64,000 bases of DNA. It comes from CAVPFA01 sp963703655 (GTDB lineage Bacteria > Actinomycetota > Acidimicrobiia > Acidimicrobiales > Bog-793). A program made the translations under genes and the position numbers. Below the pieces are notes generated by a model. It was not told where the DNA came from and did no database searches. It saw nothing but the letters and a program-made list of their open reading frames with translations. Position 1 is the stretch's first letter, and each line of letters opens with the position of its first letter. The DNA lies in assembly GCA_963703655.1 (NCBI GenBank), contig CAVPFA010000003.1, positions 434,001-498,000 of the forward strand, given 5' to 3'. This document shows, piece by piece, positions 8,495 through 17,148 of the stretch.

Positions 8495-9385
8495 TTAACG
8501 GGCTTCCAACTCATAACTGAAGTACTGTGCACCGGAGTCGCTCAACAGGTTGATTCCGACGACGATCGCGCCCAAAGCGACGGCCGGCACCAGCGCCGCT
8601 GCTGGGTTACTGCCTATGAGATTCTGTCCGTCCGCAATCATCAGCCCCCAATTCGACGACGGCGGTTGTGCTGCGAGCCCCAGAAAATTGAGACTGGCGA
8701 CGAAGACGACCGCGTAATTCACGCGGACTCCGAACTCGACAACCAGCGGACCGATTAGGTTCGGCAACATCTCCCGAAAAATTATCGCTCGCCGAGAATC
8801 ACCGCGCGCCTCAGCGGCAAGCACATAGTCCGCAAGGCGCTGATTCTGGGTCGCGCCGCGAACAACGCGAGCGACCCGCGGCGTGAACACGAAGCCAACC
8901 GTCAAGACCAAGGTCCAAAAGGATCCACCCAATTGCGCAATGAGAAGAATCGCGACGAGCAGCGTCGGAATCGGAAGCAGTACGTCGATGAGACGAGCCA
9001 CGATCACATCGCCCTTGCCTCCGATATACCCAAACACAAGACCAGTGGTGCCCCCGACGAGAAACGCCAAGGACACGGCCGCGAGCGGAATGGTTATAAC
9101 CGAGGCGCCGCCAGTAAGAAACCGGCTCCACACGTCCCGACCGAGCTCGTCGGTGCCCAACCAGTGATGAGCACTGGGAGGCGCTGCCGTCGGTCCTATC
9201 GCAACCTGGGTCGGATTATACGGCGCGACATGAGGACCAACTATGAGGACACCAAGAATCAAGATGATCAATGCAACGCCGAGCCTACCCTGTCCCGTTC
9301 GGACGATGGCCAGTATCGGAGCTGTCCGGCCAACCCGCCCCGCCTCGTCGCTCTCGCGAGCGGCGCTCACCTCCGTCACGTTCAT
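8495..9385 (-). CDS. DppC-type ABC permease
   Basis: This 296-aa inner-membrane permease has about six helices, an N-terminal hydrophobic segment (ALIILILGVLIVGP), the LGTDELGRDVWSR motif characteristic of DppC/OppC permeases, and the cytoplasmic EAA loop (AAEARGDSRRAIIFREMLPN) that docks on the ATPase. It starts 4 bases after the DppB-type gene and ends 1 base before the ATPase start, so the importer is one transcription unit. Confidence 0.92.
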   Translation of the reverse strand: MNVTEVSAARESDEAGRVGRTAPILAIVRTGQGRLGVALIILILGVLIVGPHVAPYNPTQVAIGPTAAPPSAHHWLGTDELGRDVWSRFLTGGASVITIPLAAVSLAFLVGGTTGLVFGYIGGKGDVIVARLIDVLLPIPTLLVAILLIAQLGGSFWTLVLTVGFVFTPRVARVVRGATQNQRLADYVLAAEARGDSRRAIIFREMLPNLIGPLVVEFGVRVNYAVVFVASLNFLGLAAQPPSSNWGLMIADGQNLIGSNPAAALVPAVALGAIVVGINLLSDSGAQYFSYELEAR

Positions 9386-9389
9386 CGTC

Positions 9390-10346
9390 TCAAACTTGCC
9401 GTCGGCGCAGCCGTGGATTCAGCAATACGACAAGCATGTCCGCCAAGAGATTCAGAACGATGAAGCCGATCGCTGCCAGCAGGACGCAAGCCTGCAGGAC
9501 AGCGACGTCCCCGGTCCCCACCGAGGAAATCATGAGTTGGCCGAGCCCGGGAAACGCAAACACGTTCTCCACCACGACAATACCCACCAAGACTTCGGCA
9601 AGGCTGAGGGCCACCACATTGATGACTGGACCGATAGCGTTCGGCATTACATGACGAAGAAGAAGTCGTCTCTGGCCTACACCCCGCAGGATTGCGCTGT
9701 GAACATATGGAGCGGCGAGAACTTCCCGGACGCTACTCCTCATCATCCGCGCCAGATAAGGTACGAGTAGCACTGCAAGAGTCATCCCAGGCAGAACGTA
9801 CGCGAGAACCTGTCCGCCGGTACCTCCGTACAAGACGCCGCTCGAGTCAGGCGGTAGTAACTTCAACCAAATGGCAAACACGTAGAGGAGCACGAGTCCG
9901 ACTACGAACTCCGGTACTCCGAGCACGAGGAGAACAGTGCTGGATACAAGGTTGTCGAAGAGTCCCCCCGGCTTCAGAGCAGCGAGCGCCCCGATCAGAA
10001 GTGCCAAGGGAAGGGCGACCGCAAGTGCCGACAACGCGAGGGCTACTGAACGGGCAGCTCTGGGATAGACGGCCTGCGTCACAGGCTGCTGGGTGGAGAG
10101 CGACACTCCGAAATTTCCCTTCGCCACCTCCTCCAGCCATGAGAAATACCTCGTAGCGACCGGCTGGTCGAGTCCCTGCTGGGCTCGAAAGGCCGCCAGT
10201 TCCTGCGGCGTGACGAGTCGTCCCAGCGTTGCCTGGGCGGAGTTTACTCCGCTGAGATTCGTCGCCAGAAACGTCAGCAGAGTCGCGACGAGCAGCGTGG
10301 CTACCGCAAGCCCGAGCGTTCGCAGAACTTGGACCAGGATCTTCAA
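9390..10346 (-). CDS. DppB-type ABC permease
   Basis: The 318-aa membrane protein begins with a hydrophobic helix, carries the DppB-type periplasmic segment (RYFSWLEEVAKGNFGVSLSTQ) and the EAA-like loop near residue 220 (AILRGVGQRRLLLRHVMPNA), and ends with NLLADMLVVLLNPRLR, typical of the family. It lies 27 bases after the binding-protein gene and pairs with the DppC-type permease. Confidence 0.92.
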   Translation of the reverse strand: MKILVQVLRTLGLAVATLLVATLLTFLATNLSGVNSAQATLGRLVTPQELAAFRAQQGLDQPVATRYFSWLEEVAKGNFGVSLSTQQPVTQAVYPRAARSVALALSALAVALPLALLIGALAALKPGGLFDNLVSSTVLLVLGVPEFVVGLVLLYVFAIWLKLLPPDSSGVLYGGTGGQVLAYVLPGMTLAVLLVPYLARMMRSSVREVLAAPYVHSAILRGVGQRRLLLRHVMPNAIGPVINVVALSLAEVLVGIVVVENVFAFPGLGQLMISSVGTGDVAVLQACVLLAAIGFIVLNLLADMLVVLLNPRLRRRQV

Positions 10347-10373
10347 CGTCTGACCCCGCGGCTTCGCGCAACC

Positions 10374-12002
10374 TCAAGTGGTGAGATAGGCGCTGTGGAA
10401 GTCCGCGTTGTTGATGAAGTCTAAGGCCACACCTTTGAAGGTGGTCGTCGCGGGCCAAATCCTATTTCCCCATTGGGTGATTATCCATCCGGATTGATCT
10501 GCGAGGAGGGGCATGGCCTGCGCATATAAAGACCTCTGTCGTGCCTGGTTCGTTGTCGACCGGGCCGCACGAATCAGGCCGTCGAAGTCCGCATTACTGA
10601 ACTGTGCCTCATTCCACACACCCTTGGTGACGCACGCTTGCTCGATTATTGTATCCGGATGCTCACGCAGCCAGAACGAAGAGAAGCACGGCTTGTTCAG
10701 CCAAATGTTCGTGAAGTAAGAGGCTGCTGGAGTCTGCTTCAGAGTTACATGAATGTTTGCTGGCGCAACCAGGCTTTGGTACGCAGTTGCGGTCTCCACC
10801 ATGTACGCCGCGGCATCGGCCGTGTAGAGGGTGACTGGAAGACCGCTACTGAAACCGGCGCTTGCAAGCAAGGACTTCGCCTTTTCCGGGTCATAGGGAA
10901 GGTGATGGAAACCGGAGGGGTATAGAGCGTCGTTCGAGGCGATTGGAATGTCCTGTCCTAACAGGCCTTCGCCCTGAACGACGACATCGAGGATCTCCTG
11001 GCGATTGAGGGCCATCTTCAACGCTTGGCGTACCTTGAGTTTGTCGTACGGAGCCACATGGGCCTGGACAGCGATCACATTGAAGCTCGCACCTTTCAGT
11101 TTGTACAGGGTCACATTTTTGTTCGCTTGAAGCTGTTTCGCGGTCGTGGTGTCGATGGCATCCGCAATGTTGGCTGTCCCTGCCTGGACGGCTGCTACCT
11201 TGGCAGCCTCTTCAGGGATACCTTCGACTCGCATCCCGTTTAGGTAGGGCAGACCGCTTTGCCAATAATGATTGTTTCGAGCAACCTCGAATAGCTCTCC
11301 CGGCACATACTTTTTGAGGACGAAGGGCCCGGTGCCATCTTCTTTTAGCTTTAGGTTCGTGGCTCCTGATGGCGTGATACGCAGGTTATATCCACCCAGA
11401 ATGGCGGTTAGGAACGCATCTGGGGACGTCAGCCTCAGTCTTACCGTGAGAGAATCGACCTTCTGAATCCCTGAAGGCTTCAGGACGGCTGCTAGAGCGG
11501 CTTGAGCAGACGACCCGACCTTTGGATTAAGTATCCGCTTAAGGGTGTAAATGACGTCATCGGCAGTCAGGGGCGCCCCGCTGTGGAAGTGGACGCCCTT
11601 TCGCAGCCGGAACGTCCACACGGTGGCATCACGGTTGACCTCCCATGACTCAGCTAGGGCAGGGTGAGGCACAAAGGAGTTGTCGAGCTTCACGAGGTTG
11701 TCGTACAGCATGCCGCCGGACATCAGGTCGAAGTCGCTAATCGCGGTTGCCGGATCGATCGAGTCGCCCGGCTGGAAGATGGACAGCGCTGCCACCGCTG
11801 TGCCCCCCCGACGTGGACCGCCGCTGCTGCTGATGTTCCTCGTAGGATTGGCGAACGGGTTACTGCGAGCCCCCAGGAGCGCCGAGCCGGCAGGCAAGAA
11901 CAGGCCGATAGCGCCCGAGAGTTTTAGAAAGTCTCGTCGGTCCCCCCGCCAGCGTTGGTTCCTGGCGTCAAAAGGCTGGTCGGATGTCGGTGTGCCGCTC
12001 AC
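10374..12002 (-). CDS. Peptide-type extracytoplasmic binding protein (SBP_bac_5), Tat-exported
   Basis: The protein captures substrate outside the membrane for the adjacent importer. It has a twin-arginine signal (RRDFLKLSG followed by a hydrophobic stretch) and family-5 binding-protein blocks (DATVWTFRLRKGVHFHSG, TADDVIYTLKRILNPK, GTGPFVLKKYVPGE). The start is uncertain: a GTG at 12098 opens the frame, but the GTG at 12002, behind a GGGGGAG tract, gives a normal signal-peptide n-region and is preferred. The likely ligand is a peptide or amide, by association with the amidase; no lipobox cysteine is visible. Confidence 0.88.
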   Translation of the reverse strand: MSGTPTSDQPFDARNQRWRGDRRDFLKLSGAIGLFLPAGSALLGARSNPFANPTRNISSSGGPRRGGTAVAALSIFQPGDSIDPATAISDFDLMSGGMLYDNLVKLDNSFVPHPALAESWEVNRDATVWTFRLRKGVHFHSGAPLTADDVIYTLKRILNPKVGSSAQAALAAVLKPSGIQKVDSLTVRLRLTSPDAFLTAILGGYNLRITPSGATNLKLKEDGTGPFVLKKYVPGELFEVARNNHYWQSGLPYLNGMRVEGIPEEAAKVAAVQAGTANIADAIDTTTAKQLQANKNVTLYKLKGASFNVIAVQAHVAPYDKLKVRQALKMALNRQEILDVVVQGEGLLGQDIPIASNDALYPSGFHHLPYDPEKAKSLLASAGFSSGLPVTLYTADAAAYMVETATAYQSLVAPANIHVTLKQTPAASYFTNIWLNKPCFSSFWLREHPDTIIEQACVTKGVWNEAQFSNADFDGLIRAARSTTNQARQRSLYAQAMPLLADQSGWIITQWGNRIWPATTTFKGVALDFINNADFHSAYLTT

Positions 12003-12291
12003 TAACTCCCCCTTCGAGTCCTCGGTCCAGCGGCTGGAGGTGGAAAAATTGGCCAGGCCACTGGGCCACCCACTTGCTCGACGCACTACTACTAGCACCT
12101 GTCAGCGAAGACGTCAACGCGGAGGTGACTCGGCAGAGCAAGGGGGGACCGGATCACCTTGCTGGCCGAGTTGATTCGGGCGAGGCTCTCTTGAGGACGA
12201 TCCTTGACGGCTCTCGAGGGGCTGAGTTACAACTTCTCCTACAGCCATCAGCTCAGCAGGCCAGTATGTGGTCGTACCAACGGGAGGAAGA
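12003..12291. other. Divergent intergenic region
   Basis: This stretch separates the leftward importer operon from the rightward catabolic operon and should hold promoters for both. The minus-strand reading frame of the binding protein extends through part of it, but codon content there does not look like a signal peptide. I see no clear operator or terminator. Confidence 0.4.
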
Positions 12292-12540
12292 ATGCGCCTC
12301 GAGCGGAAGACGCGGTCCCGGCTGCGCCAGGCCTTCGAGGAAGGGGCCCCTGCGGTCTCGGGATCGGATCTCTTGGGCAAGATCGTCACCGGCCGCGCAC
12401 GCGAAACCTTCTCCCTTGACCGTGCGGCACCGCTCATGTCGACCACCTCGATACATCTCTCTCGCCCGCGCTGCGGCCACTTGGACGGACGTTCTTCCAG
12501 GACACTGTCCAGGAGCTCGTCAACTTCATTGAGCACCTGA
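12292..12540 (+). CDS. Possible short protein leading the catabolic operon
   Basis: An ATG at 12292 is preceded by GGAGG at 12283-12287, and the frame runs 82 codons to a TGA at 12538-12540, just before the next gene. The first two thirds look protein-like (MRLERKTRSRLRQAFEEG, then SGSDLLGKIVTGRARE). From about 12460 a second frame reads more plausibly (FFQDTVQELVNFIEHLSW) and ends at a TGA overlapping the next start (12558-12560), which may mean a frameshift in a slightly longer gene. I do not recognise the family. Confidence 0.35.
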   Translation: MRLERKTRSRLRQAFEEGAPAVSGSDLLGKIVTGRARETFSLDRAAPLMSTTSIHLSRPRCGHLDGRSSRTLSRSSSTSLST

Positions 12541-12556
12541 GCTGGATCGCGTCGTT

Positions 12557-13741
12557 GTGATGTGCGCGGCTGACAGTGGGATCTTCGCTTACCCATGGGA
12601 CTTTGACGAAGACTCAATCGATAGGCGATTGGCACGTGTCGCGTCCATTGGGCTCCGCCGGGTAGTCCTCGCGGTGTTGTACCACGACGGACACCAACTC
12701 TTGCCCAATGGACCTGTTCGTAACCGGTGGGTCGAGGGCGGACATTCCTATGTTCCGGTCGGGGTATCTCTATACCCGGCGGGGCTGGCGCCGGCCAAGT
12801 CTGCCGGCGAGCTCACCGTTGGCGATATCGTCGCGACCGCACGCCGTCACGGACTCGAGGTGGAGGCGTGGACCGTCTCGCTTCACCGAGATGACCTCGT
12901 GAGGAAGAACGGCGCCGAATTGCCGCTCGTGCGAAACGTCTTCGGGGAGCCTGATCCTTTGCACCTCTGTCCGAGCGCTCCTTTGACGAAGAGCTACCTG
13001 ACACAGCATCTTACCGACGTGAGAAAGGCCGGATTTCGCCACGTTAACCTCGAAGGATGTCACTTTCCGCAACTTTTGCACGGCGCGCATCACGAGAGCT
13101 TTCCGCCCCTCGGTCAAAGATGCCGCTGGCTGCTTTCGTTGTGCTTTTGCGAGTACTGCGCCAGCGCGCCGACCGATCTGGACATCGAGCGGCTGCGTGC
13201 ATCTGTAGCGGCGGAGCTGGGATCCTGGCTGGCCGGTGAGGAGGTGATTCCTCGCTCGATGGCCCTCGACGAACTTGGCGAAGACCTACGGGCGATGGTT
13301 GCCAGGCGTATGCAGGCCGTTACAGACCTCGTGCGCGAAGCGACATCAGCCTCGGGTGTCTCGGTTCGCTTCCTCGATCAGGCAGCCATCTCGGGCCACA
13401 CGTTTCGCTCCGGGCAGCTTGACCCCGAGCTCGGTCCGGACGCCGGATGGCAATGGGGGATCGACTATCGGGCGCTCAGCGCCAGCTGTGAGGCCATCGT
13501 TGCGCTAGGTTACTTTGCGGTACTAAGCGACCTGCAGACGCGCCTGCGACGCTATGTCGAGCTTTGTCCAAGGTTGCACGCTGGGCTTCGGCCAACGCCG
13601 CCGGACACCGCGTCATCGGATGACCTGGCAGATAAGATTGCGTTCCTCGAGGAACTCGGCCTTGAGCGACTCGACTTCTACAGTCTGTCGTACTGTCGCG
13701 AAGCCGACCTCCGCCTCCTCGAGAAGGCGCTGAAACGGTGA
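12557..13741 (+). CDS. Unrecognised protein, probable TIM-barrel enzyme with CFCEYC motif
   Basis: The 394-aa product has alternating beta strand/helix patterning: RRVVLAVLYHDGH, HGLEVEAWTVSLH, FRHVNLEGCHFPQ. This resembles the TIM barrels of glycoside-hydrolase-like hypothetical proteins. A cysteine cluster CFCEYC near residue 197 could bind metal, and histidines are frequent in the first half. I cannot assign a reaction. The start is a GTG at 12557 or the ATG at 12560; the ribosome site is weak, suggesting coupling to upstream translation. Its stop overlaps the GTG of the following SDR by 4 bases, so it shares that operon's pathway. Confidence 0.7.
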   Translation: MMCAADSGIFAYPWDFDEDSIDRRLARVASIGLRRVVLAVLYHDGHQLLPNGPVRNRWVEGGHSYVPVGVSLYPAGLAPAKSAGELTVGDIVATARRHGLEVEAWTVSLHRDDLVRKNGAELPLVRNVFGEPDPLHLCPSAPLTKSYLTQHLTDVRKAGFRHVNLEGCHFPQLLHGAHHESFPPLGQRCRWLLSLCFCEYCASAPTDLDIERLRASVAAELGSWLAGEEVIPRSMALDELGEDLRAMVARRMQAVTDLVREATSASGVSVRFLDQAAISGHTFRSGQLDPELGPDAGWQWGIDYRALSASCEAIVALGYFAVLSDLQTRLRRYVELCPRLHAGLRPTPPDTASSDDLADKIAFLEELGLERLDFYSLSYCREADLRLLEKALKR

Positions 13742-14481
13742 GCGGCGTATACCGCTTCGAGGCCGGCGAGGTGGCACTTGTTACAGGCGGAGCGACTGGG
13801 ATTGGCCGGAGCCTCGGGGAGCTCCTGGCTGAGCTTGGAGTTACGGTCGTGGCTCTCTACCTTCCGGGCACTCCTTTGCCGACCGACTCGCTAGTCTCCT
13901 TCGTTCCCTGCGACATCCGATCGGAGGAGGAAGTGCAATCCGCCTGCAATGATGTTGTCGCCGAGCACGGCCGGCTCGACATGTTGGCCAACGTCGCGGC
14001 TCTCGTGGGTCAAGTGGTCGAGTCGTCGCTGCTGGAGCACTCGACTGAGCTGTTCCGGCGGATCGTAGAAACCAATCTGGTCGCTCAGTTCACCGTCCTG
14101 CGAGAGAGTGCAGCCCGAATGGTCGCCCTAGGGCTCCGCGGACGAATCGTCAACGTCGCGAGCGTGCGGGGACATCTCGGTGGCGAGCGAATCGCCGCTT
14201 ACGTCGCCGCAAAGGCCGGACTTATGGGCCTTACGAAGGCGGCCGCCCTCGAGCTCGCGCCGTTTGGCATTCGTGTAAACGCGGTCGCGCCCGCCTTCGT
14301 AGCCACAGAGGTGGCACTCGCCGAAGAGTTGAACACGTGGCGATTCAACAAGCGTGCGCCGCTCGACGAAAGGGCTGAACCCATCGACGCAGCCCGGGTC
14401 ATCGCGGCGCTGCTGTCGCCTGACTCCCGCTGCGTGACAGGTTCGACTTGGGACATCGACTCTGGACTCCGGACGTACTAG
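13738..14481 (+). CDS. Short-chain dehydrogenase/reductase
   Basis: The 247-aa cytosolic oxidoreductase has the NAD(P)-binding TGGATGIG near residue 17, NVAAL in place of the usual NNAG, and the catalytic Ser-Tyr-Lys arrangement (NVASVRG then YVAAKAG). The C-terminus (CVTGSTWDIDSGLRTY) is the classical SDR ending. It starts with GTG overlapping the previous stop (GTGA). It is the only clear redox enzyme in this operon, so it probably oxidises or reduces a hydroxyl intermediate. Confidence 0.88.
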   Translation: MSGVYRFEAGEVALVTGGATGIGRSLGELLAELGVTVVALYLPGTPLPTDSLVSFVPCDIRSEEEVQSACNDVVAEHGRLDMLANVAALVGQVVESSLLEHSTELFRRIVETNLVAQFTVLRESAARMVALGLRGRIVNVASVRGHLGGERIAAYVAAKAGLMGLTKAAALELAPFGIRVNAVAPAFVATEVALAEELNTWRFNKRAPLDERAEPIDAARVIAALLSPDSRCVTGSTWDIDSGLRTY

Positions 14482-14505
14482 GCAGACAATAGGAGGCTCC
14501 TACCC

Positions 14506-14853
14506 ATGCGCGTGATCAGACCTACAGCGATGTCGCTCGTGCCGACTCCGCTTGGACCGGGATATTCCGGTCCGGAGACCTATTTCGAGGCGACGACGCT
14601 TTCGACTTCCGACGGTGCCCTCACGATCGGGACCTGGGCATATGACGGGCAACTAATCTCCGAGGTTCCCGGTGAGCGACACCATGCGTGGATAGTCGCC
14701 AGAGGAAGAATCGAAGTTGAGCAAGCCGGTGAGCACGTCCGAGCCGAGACGGGCGACCTAGTCTTGTTTGAGGCCCCCTATCCGAGCAAAACCGTTTGGG
14801 CCAGCTCAGACTTTCTTGCCAGCTGGATCACCGTTCCGAGGTCCGAGCGGTGA
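14506..14853 (+). CDS. Small cupin-domain protein
   Basis: The 115-aa protein is a single beta-barrel cupin. It has the pattern GTWAYDGQLISEVPGERHHAWIVARG, with the second motif in ETGDLVLFEAPYPSKTVW. Only one or two of the usual metal-binding histidines (the HH pair) are visible, so metal binding is uncertain. It belongs to a DUF861/EutQ-like group by appearance. The stop overlaps the GTG start of the RidA gene. Confidence 0.75.
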   Translation: MRVIRPTAMSLVPTPLGPGYSGPETYFEATTLSTSDGALTIGTWAYDGQLISEVPGERHHAWIVARGRIEVEQAGEHVRAETGDLVLFEAPYPSKTVWASSDFLASWITVPRSER

Positions 14854-15233
14854 AGTTCGCGACGGCAGTTTCGACCACCCTGGTACCCTCGCCAAGCGGG
14901 GCCTACTCGCAAGCCGCAATAGCCGGGCCGTTCATCTTTCTGGCCGGCCAGGGGCCATTCGATCCGACGAGCAGAGAGATCGTCGGGATAGATATCGAAT
15001 CCCAGTTGCGTCGGGTTGTGGCCAATCTCGAGGCTGTGGCAATAGAGAGCCGGTCGACCCTTGCTCACGCCGTCCGTTTCGGAGTCTATCTACGTGCTCT
15101 CTCCGATGCCGGAATCGTCAACCGGGTATTCGAGGAGCTTCTGTCACCACCCTTCGCCTCGAGGACGACTATCCAGTCGGACCTGACCCGCTTTCTCGTC
15201 GAGGTCGACGCCGTCCTGTACCACCCGCAATGA
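14850..15233 (+). CDS. ridA: RidA-family enamine/imine deaminase
   Basis: The product (127 aa) matches the RidA/YjgF family, which hydrolyses reactive enamines and imines formed by PLP or oxidase chemistry. Visible blocks are PSPSGAYSQAAIAGPFIFLAGQ at the N-terminus, the internal DIESQLRRVVANLEAV and the C-terminal segment SRTTIQSDL. The GTG start at 14850 overlaps the cupin stop; a longer reading to 14796 is unlikely. The usual catalytic Arg appears within this last block (ASRTTIQ). Its presence suggests that the operon's pathway forms an imine or enamine. Confidence 0.85.
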   Translation: MKFATAVSTTLVPSPSGAYSQAAIAGPFIFLAGQGPFDPTSREIVGIDIESQLRRVVANLEAVAIESRSTLAHAVRFGVYLRALSDAGIVNRVFEELLSPPFASRTTIQSDLTRFLVEVDAVLYHPQ

Positions 15234-16030
15234 GACGTACGACCAAGATCGTGACACCAGGACCGCTAGATCCGAACACGATAGCAACGCTGTGCAACGT
15301 GTCGACTGCAACGATCACGTCGCAGCTCCTACGAAGAGGGTATCGCAATGCGTTTCTGGCTGGCCTCGTCCCGCAGCGACCCGATCTCCGCATGGTCGGA
15401 CGTGCTTTTACGCTTCGGTATGTCCCGTCCCGCGAGGACAGATCGTTCAACGTGGACTATGACAACAGAACGGACGTGCAGCGGCTCGCGGTCGAGGCGA
15501 TCGGTCCAGGAGAAGTCCTCGTAATCGACGCCCGAGGAAGCATGGCGGCCGCCTCCTTCGGCCACATCATTGCCACTCGCATTATGAAGCGGGAAGCGGC
15601 TGGCCTCGTGACTGACGGCGCCCTGCGCGACCGACCGCGCTTCGCGGCGTTGGAGCTACCGAGCTACTGCCGCGGTTCTCACGGAGCGACCTCCTCCGTT
15701 GCCCACTGGGCGGCTGACATGAATGTTCCGATCGGATGCGCTGGCGTGCTCGTCCTACCGGGGGACGTGATTGTGGGCGACGCGGAGGGGGTCGTCGCCA
15801 TCCCCTCGGCGCTTGCCGATGAGGTCGCAGAAGATACCGCCATACAGGAAGAAGCGGAGGAGTACTCCCTCGATCGCGTACGTTCTGGCGAATCAATTGT
15901 CGATGTCTACCCGCTCGCTGCCAGCCGCCGTGAGGACTTCGAGCTATGGCAGCGCATTCGACGCACACGAGCGTACGGGACCGAACCTACAAGCTGTGAG
16001 CGTCGCGGCAGCGAGAGACCTTTGAAATGA
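15230..16030 (+). CDS. RraA-like / 4-hydroxy-4-methyl-2-oxoglutarate aldolase-family protein
   Basis: The 266-aa protein belongs to the RraA fold, whose enzymatic members are class II pyruvate aldolases or oxaloacetate decarboxylases. It has GLVTDGALRDRPRF with the Asp-Arg-Asp metal/pyruvate-binding signature, and a C-terminal GDVIVGDAEGVVAIP block typical of aldolase members. Its ATG at 15230 overlaps the RidA stop (ATGA). In this operon it would plausibly perform a final carbon-carbon cleavage or decarboxylation yielding pyruvate. It is not likely to be the RNase E regulator, given its length and context. Confidence 0.85.
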   Translation: MRRTTKIVTPGPLDPNTIATLCNVSTATITSQLLRRGYRNAFLAGLVPQRPDLRMVGRAFTLRYVPSREDRSFNVDYDNRTDVQRLAVEAIGPGEVLVIDARGSMAAASFGHIIATRIMKREAAGLVTDGALRDRPRFAALELPSYCRGSHGATSSVAHWAADMNVPIGCAGVLVLPGDVIVGDAEGVVAIPSALADEVAEDTAIQEEAEEYSLDRVRSGESIVDVYPLAASRREDFELWQRIRRTRAYGTEPTSCERRGSERPLK

Positions 16031-16062
16031 AGCATCTGTAGGTGGTGGATGCCCTCGCTTGG

Positions 16063-16854
16063 TCAGGAAGCAGCCCGCTTGCGAGTTCGTGACGCCGTGC
16101 GTGACTCGTCCGCGGACGGCTTTGACTGCTGTTCCGAGCTAGATGCCTCTATGAGCACGCTGGCTTCAACGTCCGCGAGGTGCCGCAATACGGCCGCTCG
16201 GGCTGCGGGCGCGTCGCGGTTTTCGATGGCAAGCAGGATGGCTCGATGATCGCTCAAGTTGCGAGCTGGACGGCCAGCCTTCCGCCGAGACCTGTCAGTG
16301 AACTGTTGCCATGTGGCGTGGTGCATTATCCCAGCTATGTATTGAACGACTCCCGCAACTGCCGGGTTGCTGGAAGCCTCGCCCAAAGCCAAGTGAAAGG
16401 AAATATCAATTTCCCGAGGGTCGCCGCCTTCAGTGACGATTCCTTCGTGCACCATCACCAAGGACCGAAGCTTGGCCAGATCTCGGTCCGTTCGATTCAG
16501 CGCAGCTTGCTCGGCGCAGCCAGGCTCGACCAGCTTCCGAACGAGCAGGAGGTCGAGTGGGCTGACATCTCCCTCGACGGCAGCCTTCGCTCGAAGGAGG
16601 GCTGGACTTGATAGGGCCGTCTCTGTGACATAGGAACCACTTCCCGTCCGAACGTCGACGATGCCGGCGTGCTCTAACACCCTCAGGGCCTCTCGGACAG
16701 AAGTACGGCTGACGCCAAACCGCTCAGCAAGCACGCGTTCCGTGGGCAGAGAACCTCCGGGCGCGAACGCGCCGCTACGGATCCCCTCTACAATTTGGGA
16801 CACGATGCCCATGTAGAGTTTCGGCCTGTCGACAGCGGTGAACTCGAACGGCAT
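16063..16854 (-). CDS. FadR-family GntR transcriptional regulator
   Basis: The 263-aa repressor-type regulator has an N-terminal winged helix (about 12-75; LPTERVLAERFGVSRTSVREALRVLEHAGIV) and a C-terminal FCD ligand-binding domain. The FCD metal ligands appear as DISFHLALGEAS and HRAILLAIENRD. I chose ATG 16854 for its GGAGG ribosome site rather than 16872. It lies convergent with the RraA-like gene and divergent from a creatininase gene. A perfect TGGT-N3-ACCA palindrome lies upstream. It probably responds to an acid intermediate of the neighbouring pathway. Confidence 0.9.
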   Translation of the reverse strand: MPFEFTAVDRPKLYMGIVSQIVEGIRSGAFAPGGSLPTERVLAERFGVSRTSVREALRVLEHAGIVDVRTGSGSYVTETALSSPALLRAKAAVEGDVSPLDLLLVRKLVEPGCAEQAALNRTDRDLAKLRSLVMVHEGIVTEGGDPREIDISFHLALGEASSNPAVAGVVQYIAGIMHHATWQQFTDRSRRKAGRPARNLSDHRAILLAIENRDAPAARAAVLRHLADVEASVLIEASSSEQQSKPSADESRTASRTRKRAAS

Positions 16855-16952
16855 GGCGCATATCCTCCACACGTCTGGCGCGTCTCTGGGCAGGGGGAGC
16901 TTGACGATCCGACAAGCAGTAGGCTACAAGATAGCTTCCGGTGGTTGCCCAG

Positions 16953-16963
16953 TGGTTCTACCA
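16953..16963. promoter_or_regulatory. Predicted FadR-type operator TGGTTCTACCA
   Basis: The 11-mer is an exact TGGT-N3-ACCA palindrome, the known core of operators bound by FadR-subfamily GntR regulators. It lies about 100 bases upstream of the regulator at 16063-16854 and about 185 bases upstream of the divergent creatininase-family gene. It is a good candidate for autoregulation and control of that gene. Confidence 0.6.
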
Positions 16964-17148
16964 AAGACAGGAGACGCACGGCCCACGTGAGACCAGGCCC
17001 GCCCGTTTTGTCACGAACCCGTCATGTTGCCGTGTCAAGTGCCTGCGCCGGAGCGAGACGCGAAATCACGCCGGAGGGCCCGCGTAGCGTCGATGATCAG
17101 TTCGTCACCATGTAAAGAGTCCCAACTCTATCGAAGACCTGGTTGGTT

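Noticed and set aside
12114..12635. A 173-aa minus-strand protein before the TIM-barrel gene
   Set aside because: It overlaps the start of a real rightward gene, has no recognisable domain, and the rightward frames have better ribosome-site support.
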